Shown piece by piece: positions 34,801 through 47,812 of a DNA stretch of 64,000 bases. Under the pieces are notes generated by a model. It saw only the letters and a list, made by a program, of their open reading frames with translations, made no database searches and was not told the DNA's origin. Origin of the DNA: Pelecanus crispus. Lineage: Eukaryota; Chordata; Aves; Pelecaniformes; Pelecanidae. Position numbers and translations under genes: made by a program. Every line of letters begins with the position of its first letter. Positions within the stretch are counted from its first letter, which is position 1. The stretch lies in contig NC_134644.1 in NCBI RefSeq assembly GCF_030463565.1, forward strand, positions 154,920,191 to 154,984,190, read 5' to 3'.

Positions 34801-37162
34801 CCTCTGAAGACAACAGAAGGGATGGTATGATCACATAGAGTACATCAGCTGTCCACAGCACCATTTCAAATCCCAAAATATCAGAATTTGTAAGGGCAGG
34901 TTAATTAATGTTTGCAAAGCACTGAAACATGGTAACAATGGACACCATAGAAAAGGCATGAATTATTGTATCATTCTTCATTTGCAAGGGCTGAATAATG
35001 TTGAGCAAATGAGGTCTTAGAACAATTACTGAATAAAAATAGAAAAAACCATACCATAATTATAGACTTCACCACAACTGATACAAAGAGCGATCAAATG
35101 AAGGCACTTCTTCAGCTTTGAAGTGCTTGAGTTTGCAAGCCTACTGGTCATCTTTTGTATATTTTGGTGCAATAGTAATAGCTAATGGTATAAATTATAT
35201 GTATTCCCGGCCTACTGAAATTAATAATAGACTAAGAATATGAGTTCTCTTATGTAAATGCACAGTTTGATGTTTTTCACACATTCTTGTCTATTTGAGG
35301 TCAGCTTTCCTGATGAAAATGATGGAAATTTCTTTCTTGAGTAAAACTTGTAATTTCTACACAAAACATTACAAAAGCACTGGTAGCGCAGAGCTAACCT
35401 GCATGATATCTTACTCAGTTCCTGACAGCCATAATCCTGATATCTTAATTTCAAATTAATAATTACACAACTGTGGGTAAATTATTTTATCTTAGCCAAC
35501 TCTTAACACTGCATATACTTTGTGTTTGTATACACCAGACATCAGCTACTGAGATGAAAGCTAATTCAAAAGAATCAAAGAATAATTCCTCAACTAAAAG
35601 AAATACCAAATTATCCCAAGTTTCTGTATCTTAATCCCACTAGCTTTTTTTGTTTTGACACATCCACTAAGAAACTAAAGGTTTTGCTATTTAGGGCAAG
35701 AATAAGCAGAGTGAGGTACTTTTTTTCTCCCAAAGTACACATCTACTTTTCACCTGGCCTGAATACAAACTAACTAAGCAATACTAAAATCTGATGTTCT
35801 TTCCTTCTGGACAATATTGAGTATCATCAGACATTGTCATCTGTTTAAGAAATACTGATTCCTCCACAAAGAATGGAATTTACATGTCATAGCCTATTGA
35901 GAATTCAGTGGATTTTTTCCTCAACTTCAGGGCAAATTCACTGGGAAGTCGCCTTACAGTGCAGTTTTCCAAAGCGTACAGTAGATGGCAGTGAGCTATT
36001 AACTGAAAACTGCTTCCACTGCCATCATTTCAAAGAATATTCATTTTTCTTTGTAGACATACCCATTACTCTGCCTAGAACATAAGCCATTCTACCCACT
36101 AATGAATACAAAAAGTGAAAAAAATAGAAATTCACACATACGGACTCAGAGAAGAAAGCAAAAGAAGCACACTAGAGGAAGAGGAAAACCAGCAAACTCA
36201 AGGTGACATGGAAACTCTCAGAAGACTCTGCTAGAAGCCATATGTTTAACTGAATAGTATAGATGTTTAAATGTTGGGTCCCATTGTTCTTTCAGTCACA
36301 GTTGTGTGAAAACAGGTGGGTCTCCATTGCAGCCAAAATGTTTATCTAACGTAGATTTAGCTCAGGATTCCAATGATATGAATATCATTTACATGCAGGG
36401 CACTCACTATTCTTATCTTAGTCAACACCATGTCAGATCAGATGCTTTGCAAGCAGAGCCAAGTAAAATATTTCCAATGAAAGGTTTGGTTTTGTTTATT
36501 TTCCTTCTTTTCACAGTGCATTAGAAAGCAAATTTCAAAATAATAAAAAAATATTTATACCCAGTCAAGAGTATGCATACACGTATAAATACATCTTAAC
36601 TCTATAGGCAACAGTTATAGCTAGAATTAATTTGCTTTGAACTTCTCTAGGTTTGACTGGACACTAATCTGACTTAAAATTCCCTCTGTCTAGTATTTCA
36701 AAACAGATTCTTTAATTTTCTTCCATTTCTCCTTTTTCTAGCCAATTTAATTAATTTTATTTTTATCTCATCATATAAGGAATAGAAAATAAATTCCCTT
36801 GAGACAACATTTATTTGTGGCACCTGCAAGGTTTAATTTCATACTGGAAATTGCATTTTGTTCAATTAAGGGTTTCTTACAGAAGGAGAGATTATACTGG
36901 AAAGTTGATTTTTTTTTAGAGATTTTTTTCTTCTGTGAAATACTACTTAGTTGTGAAGGGTTTGTCTTTATAAATTCCCTTTAGGGATTCTGGTCAGGAA
37001 CTGGGGAACAATTTTGTTCCAGGACCTTTTTTTGTTGTTGTTGTTGCTTGTTTGTTTCTTTTTTTTTAACTGAAACAGCTCAAAAATTAGTTTTAATTAT
37101 CACTTCTGCCTCTCTTCAAGTAATGCACAGGTAATCCTATTGGAGTTCAGTAAGAAAAGAGG
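31853..37162. other. A+T-rich unique sequence
   Basis: No repeat family or gene recognised. A 22-bp unit GTATGATAACATACAGGTAA.. is imperfectly duplicated at 32835-32878. About 31930-32140 is somewhat GC-rich. T-rich runs with (TTG)n lie at about 37027-37072. Frames of 60-125 codons appear random. Confidence 0.45.
32835..32878 (+). repeat. Imperfect 22-bp tandem duplication
   Basis: Two adjacent 22-bp units share GTA.GATAA.ATA.AGGTAAT. They differ at about four positions. Confidence 0.6.
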
Positions 37163-37950
37163 CTAAATTGAACACGTTGCCCCTGCTGCTCCTTCCTCCT
37201 CAGGGGAGGACTCCTCACACTCTTCCCCTGCTCCAGCGTGGGGTCCCTCCCACAGCAGACAGTCCTCCATGAAATTCGCCAACATGAGTCCTTCCCATGG
37301 GCTGCAGTTCTTCACAAACTGCTCCAGCGTGGGTCCCTTCCATGGGGTGCAGTCCTTCAGGAACAGACTGCTCCAGCGTGGGTCTCCCATGGGGCCACAA
37401 GTCCTGCCAGAAAACCTGCTCCAGCCTGGGCTCCTCTCTCCATGGGCCCACAGGTCCTGCCAGGAGCCTGCTCCAGCATGGGCTTCCCACGGGGTCACAG
37501 CCTCCTTTGGGCACATCCCCCTGCTCCGGCGTGGGGTCCTCCCCGGGCTGCAGGTGGATATCTGCTCCACCATGGACCTCCATGGGTGCAGGGGCACAGC
37601 TGCCTCACCATGGGCTGCACCAGGGGCTGCAGGGGAATCTCTGCTCCATGCCTGGAGCACCTCCTGCCCCTCCTTCTGCACTGACCTTGGTGTCTGCAGA
37701 GCTGTTCCTCTCACATATTCTCACTCCTCTCTTCAGCTACAGTTGCTGGTGTTATGCAGGTTTTTTTTTCCCTGTCTTAAATATGTTATCCCAGAGGTGC
37801 TTCCACCATCACTGATGGGCTTGGCCTTGGCCTGCAGTGGGTCCATCTTGGAGCCAGCTGGCATTGGCTCTGTCGGACATAGGGGAAGCTTCTAGCAGCT
37901 TCTCACAGAACACAACCCTGTAGCCTCCATGCTACCAAAACCTTGCCACA
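37163..37950 (-). mobile_element. LTR-like element with GC-rich minisatellite
   Basis: Read on the minus strand, the element starts TGTGGCAAGGTTTTGGTAGC (37931-37950) and runs through a unique GC-rich part with GCTTCCCCTATGTCCGACAG and a TATA-like CATATTTAAG (about 37775-37784). It then passes into a minisatellite (37227-37660). I recognise this type of sequence as a dispersed avian repeat, probably the 5' LTR or leader of an endogenous retrovirus, but cannot name the family. The TG start and TATA-like box suggest a promoter directed to the left. A 183-codon frame (37163-37714) is open because of the repeats. It lacks an ATG at its beginning (GTG) and matches no domain I know, so I do not call it a gene. 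The left edge is uncertain. Confidence 0.65.
37227..37660. repeat. 41-53 bp minisatellite
   Basis: On the plus strand the word CTGCTCC(A/G)(G/C)C recurs at about 37228, 37319, 37368, 37416, 37468, 37521, 37562 and, as CTGCTCCATG, at 37641. Spacing is 41-53 bp, with two double-length gaps. Units carry CATGGGGTGCAGTCCTTCAG- or GGTCCTGCCAG-like halves and are diverged from one another. Confidence 0.8.
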
Positions 37951-38850
37951 CAAACCCAATAGAACTAGTATCATCAAACCACTGTCATAACTTTAGAAAC
38001 AGCTTTACAGCCCATGGAACTTTTTTAGAAGTACGTTGTTTATATGGAGTCTACTTTACAATGAAGTTAGGAACATTAAATCATTCACCCAGGTTCTGTT
38101 AACTATGATCTGGACCCGCTTTTGAAGCTCTGCTCTTATCTTTAGACAAGGAGTGCATGAGGAGTTCTGCAAGGAAGCAAAAAGGCATCAGGATGAGGGT
38201 CCCTCCGTAACATGGTCATGCTGCCCCTGAGCCCATCTGCTGCCTCCGTGGGAAGTGGCAGCACAGGTCTCCCAGGATGTTGATGCTATTTTTTTTCACT
38301 GCAAACATGCCATGGGGAGAGCTGTGGAAAGGAACAGCTGGACTAAAGGGTGAATTTCAGCACTCTAGGGAAAAACACAGTTCTCTCCCTACACCAATAC
38401 TGGTATTCAAACAGGTACACAACTACTGTACGTTCATCAGCACATACACATTGTGTAACCTCTTTGGTTTTAAAGGAGACTTATTCAGACTAAAATATCA
38501 GACACCGTTTCATGCTGCCTGACAGACTTGGCCTGGAATATGAAAGAAAGAGAAGTTGTATGACCATTAGCTATTTGTGTTATTGTCTATTTTATTTCAT
38601 AAAGAAGTACCGTTAAGCCTATTTTCATTTTCATGCACCACGCACCTAGAGCTTTGCTGTACCCCTGACTCCTGGCCTGGCCATGTTTCTGGCACACAGC
38701 CAGCGTTTGTGGGGGCCATCTCAAACTCTGGACCACGAAACTGTAAAAACATTCGTCATTAATTTAAAACTACTGAACGAATTTTCTTCAGACTTTCTCC
38801 TGGACTTTTTTTCTGAGTGTTTGAGCAATGTTTGCTTCAACTCTCTGCAT
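37951..38850. other. Unique sequence, no gene seen
   Basis: No repeat family or exon recognised between the LTR-like element and the next CR1. Confidence 0.5.
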
Positions 38851-39012
38851 AATCATAGAATCATAGAATTGTGTAGGTTGGAAAAGACCTTTAAGATCAT
38901 CCAGTCCAACCATTAACCTAACATTACCAAGTCTACTCTAAGCCAATCAAGGGTAGACTAGACTAAACCATGTCCCGAAGTGCCACATCTACCCGTTCTA
39001 CCCGTTTTTTGA
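38851..39012 (-). mobile_element. CR1 3' end fragment
   Basis: The plus strand starts AATCATAGAATCATAGAATT and continues GGTTGGAAAAGACCTTTAAG, the reverse complement of the CR1 3' UTR. It shares the TCTACTCTAAGCCAATCAAG segment with the 31.7-kb copy, so the two are the same subfamily. It is truncated after the last coding codons (CCCGTTTTTTGAACACT). Confidence 0.92.
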
Positions 39013-42000
39013 ACACTAATCCTTGCCGCAGGAAAAACTTTGCACCCCCATCCCCATAAAAAACCCCCACAAGCAGCTCTTTAAATGTCCCCGCATTGCT
39101 GTGAAGTGTTAACTAAACTTCTTTGACCAGCTGGCACTTGAGGCTTGAACATGAGCTGGCTAAGGACAGGAGGAAATATCAGTAAATCAGGATCAAGAAC
39201 CTAAGATAAACTGAACTTAAAAGTATTTCTTGTAGGCTTTCTCCAAAGTAATGCATAAACAGACCATGGGACCACCTAACATTCTTTTCCCTAAGGTACT
39301 AAACTGGTATATACGACTCATGAAATTCTTGTGCCCTGGAAAAATAATTTTGCTCAAGATATTGTGAGCCTTTAAAAATATGAGCAGTTAATGGGTTTAA
39401 GTGAACGGGTTGCAAAATATTTAGTATCTTTGCTTTGTATTGCAGATGTTGAGTTATTCAAAGGCATTTCCACCCTCCCCCCCCCCCCTTTTTTTTTTTT
39501 TTTAATTGGAATATAGTGTAAGACAGCCAAAAGCAGAAAATTCAGCCTGATATGCCTGGACATTTTCACAGTGAGTCATATTTGAAGGAAATAAATGAGG
39601 TGGTTTCAAAGTTATGGTTATTTAAAATGGAAATTCATGCAGAAACAAACTATTTATGCTGTACTTTCTTTAAATTATGCTCTACAACATTTCCAAATAA
39701 ATTCAAGTCCACATGTAATAGCAGCATTAGATATAATGTATCCTATATTAAATTTTACTGCAGATGCACATGGGAGCATAGTAAGGACAAAACACAAGCC
39801 GAATAACCTGTGATTTCTCAAAGTTTATTATTGGACTTAATAACTTAAAGTGTCTTGTTTGCCTTGAAGCCAGCTGAACCAGTTCCTATCTGAAGTTCAC
39901 TGCACGAAGATTGTCTGAAACCTGCATACCTTTTCAAAGTCTGTAGATTAAATAATAAACACTTAGATAGGAAAATTAGATAATGCATGTCTCTAAGAAT
40001 GCTTACACTTTATATTAATATAATTGAAAACCTGTTTTATTCCTTAGAACTTAATATGATGCACTGATTGCAGGTGAGAAGTGGGCTCAAGAGAACATCT
40101 AGTGAGATCTCTTACATAAACATGAGCCATCAAACATTATTCTTATATGCTGTTGAGTTCTAATAACTTGTTGGAGAAATGCATCCGATCTAGAGCTGAA
40201 GACAAGAGGAGATGGAGGATCCACCATTTCCTCTGGTAATTGTCCCAGCAGTTAATCATTCCACTGCCAGAAATACCTGCTCAGTTCCTAACTTAAATTT
40301 TAATATCCAGGTATTATTTCTCATTATGTCTTTCTCTCCTTGATCAGACTCCTTTTTATGCATTGCAGATAAATCTCTGCTCATCATCTTTCTGATAAGT
40401 TAAGACATATGGCAGTCTTTGTGCACCTTTCTTTAAAGCTTATTTTGTAGCCCTCAAATAAAGTTTGTGACTCTTATCTGCACTCTGTTCAGTTTTCTAA
40501 TATCTTCCACAGACTGGATGTTAGATTTCTGCTCGTATATAGGATAAAATTGATTTATTGTGCTTTTTCCTTATTACCAAAGTTATACAACCAAGAATTA
40601 CATTTGAAATTTTTCTCTCTACATTGCAGTGGGCTCATGTGATTTCTCTTGAGAAACACTGGGGTTTAGATGCCATTCCTCATCCTGCAGGTATGCATTC
40701 CTAGTTCTATAACTCTTTGATCCTCCAGTATAACTTTACATTTAATTAAATGGAAATTAATTATGTTTGAATGGGTCCACTTTACAAAGCAACCTGGATT
40801 TTTTTTTTAGGTTTACTCTAGAGTATTGTTTACCATTATCCTCAGTTTATTATTTTTCAGAATTTTTATATAATTGACTGAAAGAACAATGCTTACTAAA
40901 CTGTATTAAGGCCATCATCACTTTTTCCTAGACATCCAGCCAGCCCGTGCTTTAATTTTATTTTGTGGCAAAGAGAACTTTATAGATCTATAAAAGTCCC
41001 AAGTTTGAGCATATTCATTTCAAGTATAGTAGTTAGTCCTGACTCTGGCTTTTGTGACGCTTCTGCTAGCTTCGTTTCTACAGCTGCAAATATTAATCCA
41101 AAAGGAACTCAACGGACTTTGCAGAAGATTTCCAGATATGAATGCACAGGCTTAGTCCTCACACAAAGAAACTTTACTTTGAAGGGAATTTTGTTTGGAT
41201 AAACTTATCTATTGATGGTATGAAAAAACACAAAAAAACCCCAACCTGGCCTGGACATAACTGTATGCCTCTAACAAATTTGACATCAGAAGCTGCAATA
41301 AGCAAATAACAAAATGTGATCTATCAGGGGAGCACCATAGAGCCTAGACTTGCTATTCACCTTCATCATAAAAACTTATGTCTAGGAAGAGCCACGAGAA
41401 GCCTGAATATAGCATTTTTCCAGAATGAAGCGCTTATAGGGAATGCCCCTTCTCTGGATCCAGCTGGAGCAGCTGAGGACATTTTTGCCCCAGCTGTTCC
41501 TCAGTGCCCAGCACCTGGCAATCACCACTCTCACAGCTTTGCATGCGGAAGAGGCTGTGTTAACAATTGCTAATCCACCCAAGTACAAAATAGTGCCTCC
41601 AGGAGGCCCGGACTGCCTCCCTTGGCACTGAAGGCCACCGGGCAGAGGGTGCAGGGCTGGATGAGGAGCACGTGTCCGCTCCTTCCCCCGGCACAGCTGC
41701 TTAGCCAGGAACACCTACAGTGGGGCAGCACTGGCTTCATAGGCAGCAAACATGCAGAACTGAACAAAGGTTTACTTTGACAATTACTTTACTAAACTGA
41801 GCCCTTGACAATAAATTTATCCACAAGCTGTTTCACATGCTTAAACATGACTGAATAACGAGTATGTATTTCAACCCTAAGTGCATCAGTGTTTAAACAC
41901 GTATTTAAAACCATGTATTTTTTTTATATTTAGCACTGGCCTGAAGAACAACGACAACAAAAATAATTTTTCCCCTCCCAGAGGCAAGTGGCATGGATTT

Positions 42001-45000
42001 GCTAGGGGAATGAATGGTCTGCAGCATCTCTGTTATGCCAGCCTGTTGCTGCAGATGCTCTCAGCACCACAGGGGGCTGTCTTCCCCCTTCAAATAAACA
42101 GCATCTGGATACAGCCTTGGCATCACATGCTATAAGAAGCAGTATAATGTGGTGTCTAATAATACATATGGAGTGGACAAATTAGGTTCTCTTCTTATTC
42201 TGATATACATCTGCAAGAAAGACAGCACTATAATCTCCACCACCAGTTTAAACAGCCAGTCTAAACTAAAGTGAAAACTAAAAGGTTTTCCTGCATAAAA
42301 CGTTTTAAAGTATATAATCACTGATAAAGTTGAAGAAAAATGTGGGGATGCTTTTTTAAGAAAAGGAAAAAGAATATATGAAATAAACACAGCATGTAGC
42401 TTAAAGGCTACTTGCCATAAAAGGCTTTTCCTGACTGGAAGTTACAGATGTACTTAAAAAACAGATGTACATCAAAAGACTGTTGATTAGAAGCACAGAG
42501 AGAAGTAATTATCAGTTATTTTTTTTTCAGAAAAGAAATTCTTTATTCGAATACCAATAAAACCTTAGTATGTACAGAATGATCGCATAGGTTTAATTAA
42601 CCATATGAAAAATATAAATGTATGTGCTATTCCTGCTCCACATCATTACATTCTTATGGCTACTTTGGGTGAGCTTCTGATGGATATGAGATCTTGGCTT
42701 CATTATAGCTTAAAGACATTGCATAACTGACATTGTTCAAGTATCTATTTATTTTTTGCTTAGAAGTGCCTGGTACTAATAATTTTTTGTGGGCCAGGGG
42801 TATTTCCACCAGTGGATATTGAGGCTGGCAGTCATAGAGAGCCAATCCTGCAGTACGGTACAGTGGGTACAGTAGAACAAGCCACAATCCTTGCTAAAGG
42901 GGTGGACAGCTGCAAGGGCTACATCTTATGAATAAAATAAAAAGAGCCAGAGCACAGGTTTGAATGCTGTCCTGAAACACTAGCAGGTTTCCTGGCATGT
43001 TTCTGACTTGTGCCAACTAGTACTTCTCCCAAGAATGGTGCATCCCTGTCTGTACCTTCTTTGCAGAAGATCTAGAGATGATGAAAGAAACATTTACCTG
43101 AACCTTTTAGACTTCACTAACTTTAAATTAGCAGCTGTTTTTCAAGCTAAACAATTTTTACAGCTCTGATTTCAGATGCATACATGATAAGCCCCTGGAC
43201 TGGAATACATAGGCCTAAAAACCAGACACACGGGCGTATAACTTCAGCTACATATTCAGGTTGGGCTGATACTGTTTTGAACGCTGCAAGGAAGTATTTA
43301 TTTGAATCAAGCTCAGCTAAGTTATTATCAGCTTCTCACATTGAAGTATAGTTGATCTCTACTGAATGCTAATTACTTCATCATGTTAGCAAATACTCAT
43401 TCCTTGGCCAGTGCTTTCATCACAATCTCTTCCATGTGTTGATTTAAGCTGTCCTGTAAGATTAATAGTGGGTGACAGCTGGATCATTTAGGGTGTGACA
43501 TACTTATCAAATTAGTTACAAGTATCCACTCAACTGTTTATTTTCTCTACTAAGACAATTAATCCACTATTATAGCCACTTTCCTTCTCTCTAACTCAGA
43601 CTGGAAGGTAACATTTTCTTCTTCTCATTTGCTGACTTCAGGAGATTCCTTTCAAAATCTTGTTTGAATTTATTCTCCTTCCAGTTATGCTTAACATCTT
43701 TCTGTTTCCTTCTGTGTAGCCAAATAAAAACATACTCCTTAACACTACCCAGTTCTTCTTTAAAATTTTTCCACACATACAGGCTTTCAACATGTCATTT
43801 TTGTTGTTGTTAATTTCTGTGTAAATAAACATCAGATGATAGCTCTTTCCCCAGACCTGGTTTCAACAGGAAACATAAAGTACTAATATGCAGTTGAAAA
43901 GAAATGTTTGTAATAAAGAATAAGCATTTCTCCCTGGTTTGTCGGTCTATGCAGTCAATTAAAATCTGCACAATTATATGTATTATTAGTTAGAAATTGC
44001 CAGTGTTATCATTTGTCTTTATCAGAACAATGGAAACATCCTAGCTAAGAGTCACAAAGCAGATTGACTCTTGTATCTCTATGACGAACATTCACAACAT
44101 GGATTAGTAGTTATTTACATGTAATTAACTAAATGGAAAAATCCTGCCACCTATAAATTAAGCATTGCATATAGAAAAAAAAAGTTTTAAAATGCACATT
44201 AGGATGTCATATCAACATCATACCATAAGTTAGAGTTATACAGTTAAATTTTCATTGATACATTGTTAGCTTTTCAAAGCAAAATACCTTAGCCATTTTC
44301 TGGAATACTGAAAATAATTTGAGCATTTTAAACTACTAATCAGTTTCTGCATGGATCTACCCAATAGACAAAACACACAGAAACATTTAAGAGTGATCTG
44401 TGAGATAAGAGCAACAAAGCAATTATTCATTGTCAGGAAATGTGTCTATTTAGATTAAGTGACCATAATATTACTTGTTTCCAACAAATACGATTCAATG
44501 ATCTTTAAACAATACATTATTTTTAAAATACCTCTAGCTTAATAAATTAGATGACTGATTTATTTTTGAAAATCTGGGTAAACACACAAGCAAAATCCTT
44601 GTGAATCAAGACTTTCCATGCCAAGTCTCAATTACGAGGGATTTTTTATGATTAAGTATGAATTCCTGGAAAACATGGTTTATCATAGAAAAACTGGCAA
44701 AACTTTCACAGTATTTGCTCTAACAGGCGCCACTGTAATGGGCTGCAGATCTATGAATAGGCCAGGAACAGAAGCTAAAACTAACATTGAACAATACAAT
44801 ATGTTACAAAGTGGGAAGATAGGTTTTTTCTTTTCTAAATTATAATAGATGGGATTGATTTCAATCCAAAATTTACATAATGAAGAACTTAACTGGCCTG
44901 ATCTCATAATTTCTCAAAAACTTTGTTTTGATAAGTGATTCTGTTCTGAAATTTCATCTGGCAATGAAAGTACAGTCATCTCTGAAGAACTGATTTATTC

Positions 45001-47057
45001 TCTTCTTACGTGCAACAATTACTGCTTGGGAACGTAACTGACTTTCAAACAACAGATCAAATATAAGTTACTATTGCTAGCAGAATGTTGTTCATTCCAT
45101 GCTGGCCATAAGTCTTGAACAACGCGCTGACCCTCAAATTTCACAAATCCTTAAAAGCCTATGTGCATAATGTTACGGTCTGAGATAGTCAGCTGGTAGC
45201 ATCGGAATACTAAAACATGAAAGCAGCTGCTCTGGGTCAACCAAGGATCCATCAAAACCACTATTGTAACAGTAGCCCAAAACTAACATGTCAGTAACAG
45301 TATAAGAGCAGGACAAAAATATATGCTCCCTTTCTCAAAAAACTTCACTACCATGCATGAGGCCTGGCATGTACATGGCCATATGGAGTCACTTACTGCA
45401 GAAGGGCTTGCAAACAGGTTTTTGCTGGGGAATGCATTTTCTGGTAGAACCCTTGTAAGTGAAAGCCCTGCTGTCTGCCCTTCTGCCATTCAGTCACTTC
45501 CTTGCCACTTCATGATCCTAATCCTGCAAAGCTAGTTAGGACCATACAACTATGACATTTTGTCACATAATTTTTCAGCTGATTATAGATCAGGCCAAAC
45601 TTCTTTTGCACAGAAGGGACAGCAGAATTTGCATGACACTGAAAATGCATGAAATCTAGGCTTACCAAGGGAAAAAAGCATGAGACATGCATTAACCTGC
45701 AAGCCTCACATGTACTGCCTGAGACATGAGAGGCCAGAAATGACAAAGGAAAATCTGAACCACTGTATGAGATATGAGACTAATAGACAGTGGAAGAAAG
45801 AGTGGAGTTACAGCTGACCATAACATTGCTTTCATGCTATAATCAGGATATTTGTTATCTCATGACCCTGCACATCAGGTCAGTTCCTGACATGATAGGA
45901 CACGAATCTACGGCTTTTGCAATGCCAGCCTACAGCATCATGTAGTCATACAGGGACTGCCACTGAAAAACTTGTAGCTCCATAGTATATCGCCCAAAAA
46001 TGCTTGTAACACTCCACCTCTAATTTAATTCCTTTCAAATGAGACACCTGACGCCTGCATGTCAGTTATCCCAGGTTTACTACTACAGAAAGTGATTGCA
46101 TGTTTTTGCTTATGGCTTCCAATTACTCACAGTTTTGAAAGACTGGCCCAGAATGTTAGTTACAAAAGATGAAAGCATGTGGAGACACTAATTTCTGATA
46201 AAATGACTGGTTAAGATTCCCTCTCTTACAAGCTGACTACATCAGACAACACACTAAAGCAAGAGCTCTATCATCTTTGGGAAAGAAAACAGAAAATTAT
46301 TTTCCCTGTGCTTAAATGGGGTCAGAAAAGAGAAAGGCATCTGTTAATATTCTGCATTGAGGCAAGCTTATTCAACCAGCTAATATGCTAAGGCAAATGA
46401 TGTTTGTTGCTGATATGCAGCTGAATATAATGCAGCCAAATTATCTGGGCTTTTTGCAGTTAAGAATCTACACACAGAAGATGATGGTGGGTTCAATAAG
46501 CATTTTAAAAGAGAATTTTAAGCACAGTACCTTCCTGTCAATGCCCCCCCGGCTCAACCACCAAAACTGCAAACTTTCAGTTGTAAATGTTATTTTGAGA
46601 AAATTAAGATGTAGGGTGATTCAGAAATCAAAGTACAGGGGCTAATGGATTTCAGGGTTTAATATTGACATTTCAAGGCAGAAGGAAACTTTAGGTTCTA
46701 CAGTCACTTATATTGATTATTATTATTAGTGTAACAGAGAGACAGAGATTGACAGAGTGACTGTAAAATAGAGGAAGTATTTTAGGATAGTAAAAAAGAG
46801 ACAAAAATGGTGCTAGTGCCTCAGTTGTAAGGAAAGAGCATCCACAGTGTAACAAAGAATGGTATTCTACCTTCAGATACATCAAATAAGCTGCAGATAT
46901 TTTGCTGGCATTACTATATCTTAGGTAAATTCTCCCTAACATTTTTTTCCTATAGTGATCCACCAGTTTCAGAATTTTTCCCCACAGTCACCCTCAATGT
47001 TCCAGTAGGTGTACAGTTTACCATCACTTCAAATTGTATTTTGTAATCAAACTATGC
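39013..47057. other. Long A+T-rich unique stretch
   Basis: No CR1 or LTR seen. Holds the C12/T15 junction at 39477-39503 and a GC-richer patch at about 41440-41720 with no recognisable coding or repeat content. Frames up to about 110 codons (for example minus 41382-41714) show no domain. Confidence 0.45.
39477..39503 (+). repeat. C12 followed by T15
   Basis: A pure C run at 39477-39488 joins a pure T run at 39489-39503. Such junctions are error-prone in sequencing, so the exact lengths may be unreliable. Confidence 0.85.
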
Positions 47058-47671
47058 CTATCAGAGAATGGTTGAGGTTGGAAGGGACCTCTGGAGGTCA
47101 TCTGTTCTAACCCCTCCTGCTCAAGCAGGACCACATAGACTATGACTATGACTATGTCCAGGTGTCTTTTGACTGTCTCCAAGGTGGGAGACTCCACAAC
47201 CTCCCTGGGCAATCCGTGCCAGTGCTCATTCACCCTCGCTGTAAAAAAAGTGTTTCCTGATGTGCAGAGGGAACCTCCCGTGTTTCAGTTTGTGCCATTG
47301 CTTCTTGTCCTGTCACTGGGCACCACTGAAAAGAGCCTGGCCCTGTTCTCTTTGCACTCTCCCTTCAGCTACATTGATGAGATCCTCCTTGAGCTTCCTC
47401 CAGGCTGAGCAGTCCCAGCTCTCAGCCTTTCCTCACAGGAGAGATTCTCCAGTCCCTTAACCATCTTTGTGGTCCTTCGTTGAGCTCTCTCCAGTATGTC
47501 CATGTCTCTCTTGTACTGAGGAGCCCAGAGGTGGACATAGTACCCGAGGTGTGACCTCACCAGTGCTGACTAGAGGGGAATGATCTCCCTCAACTTGCTG
47601 GCAACACTCCTAACACAGCCCAGAACACTGTTAGCCTTCTTTGCTGTAATGGCACATTGCTGGCTCAAATA
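47058..47671 (-). mobile_element. CR1 3' fragment, about 0.6 kb
   Basis: The plus strand reads AGAGAATGGTTGAGGTTGGA, then the reverse complement of the CR1 3' UTR and ORF2 C-terminal region: CACAACCTCCCTGGGCAATC, CTTGTACTGAGGAGCCCAGA, up to ACATTGCTGGCTCA. Minus-strand frames of 63 and 69 codons (47369-47560, 47024-47233) are pieces of ORF2 with motifs [20 protein letters not shown] and [14 protein letters not shown]. It has a small GACTAT triplication (about 47138-47155). Frames are broken, so it is dead. Confidence 0.92.
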
Positions 47672-47780
47672 TATAAATATATATAGATTTCTTATCTAAA
47701 GGTTGTACAAACATATCCCCTTTACTTAGATTATCTATTAAATACAAAATGGTATCATCACCAAACATCAAAATTATCTG

Positions 47781-47812
47781 GTAGGCTGATAAAAGGGAAA
47801 TTATCAGCCTAC
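47781..47812. repeat. Perfect inverted repeat: 12-bp arms, 8-nt loop
   Basis: GTAGGCTGATAA (47781-47792) and TTATCAGCCTAC (47801-47812) are exact reverse complements around AAGGGAAA. It lies about 110 bp beyond the CR1 5' truncation edge. It may be a chance palindrome, a small foldback product or a structured RNA; no T-run terminator or pre-miRNA-length stem is present. Confidence 0.9.

Noticed and set aside
37163..37714. 183-codon minus-strand frame and three overlapping plus-strand frames of 148-208 codons
   Set aside because: All are produced by the GC-rich minisatellite. The minus frame begins at GTG, and no domain is visible.
41382..41720. GC-rich patch with frames of 110 and 85 codons
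   Set aside because: No recognisable protein or repeat. Single-copy status could not be judged by eye.
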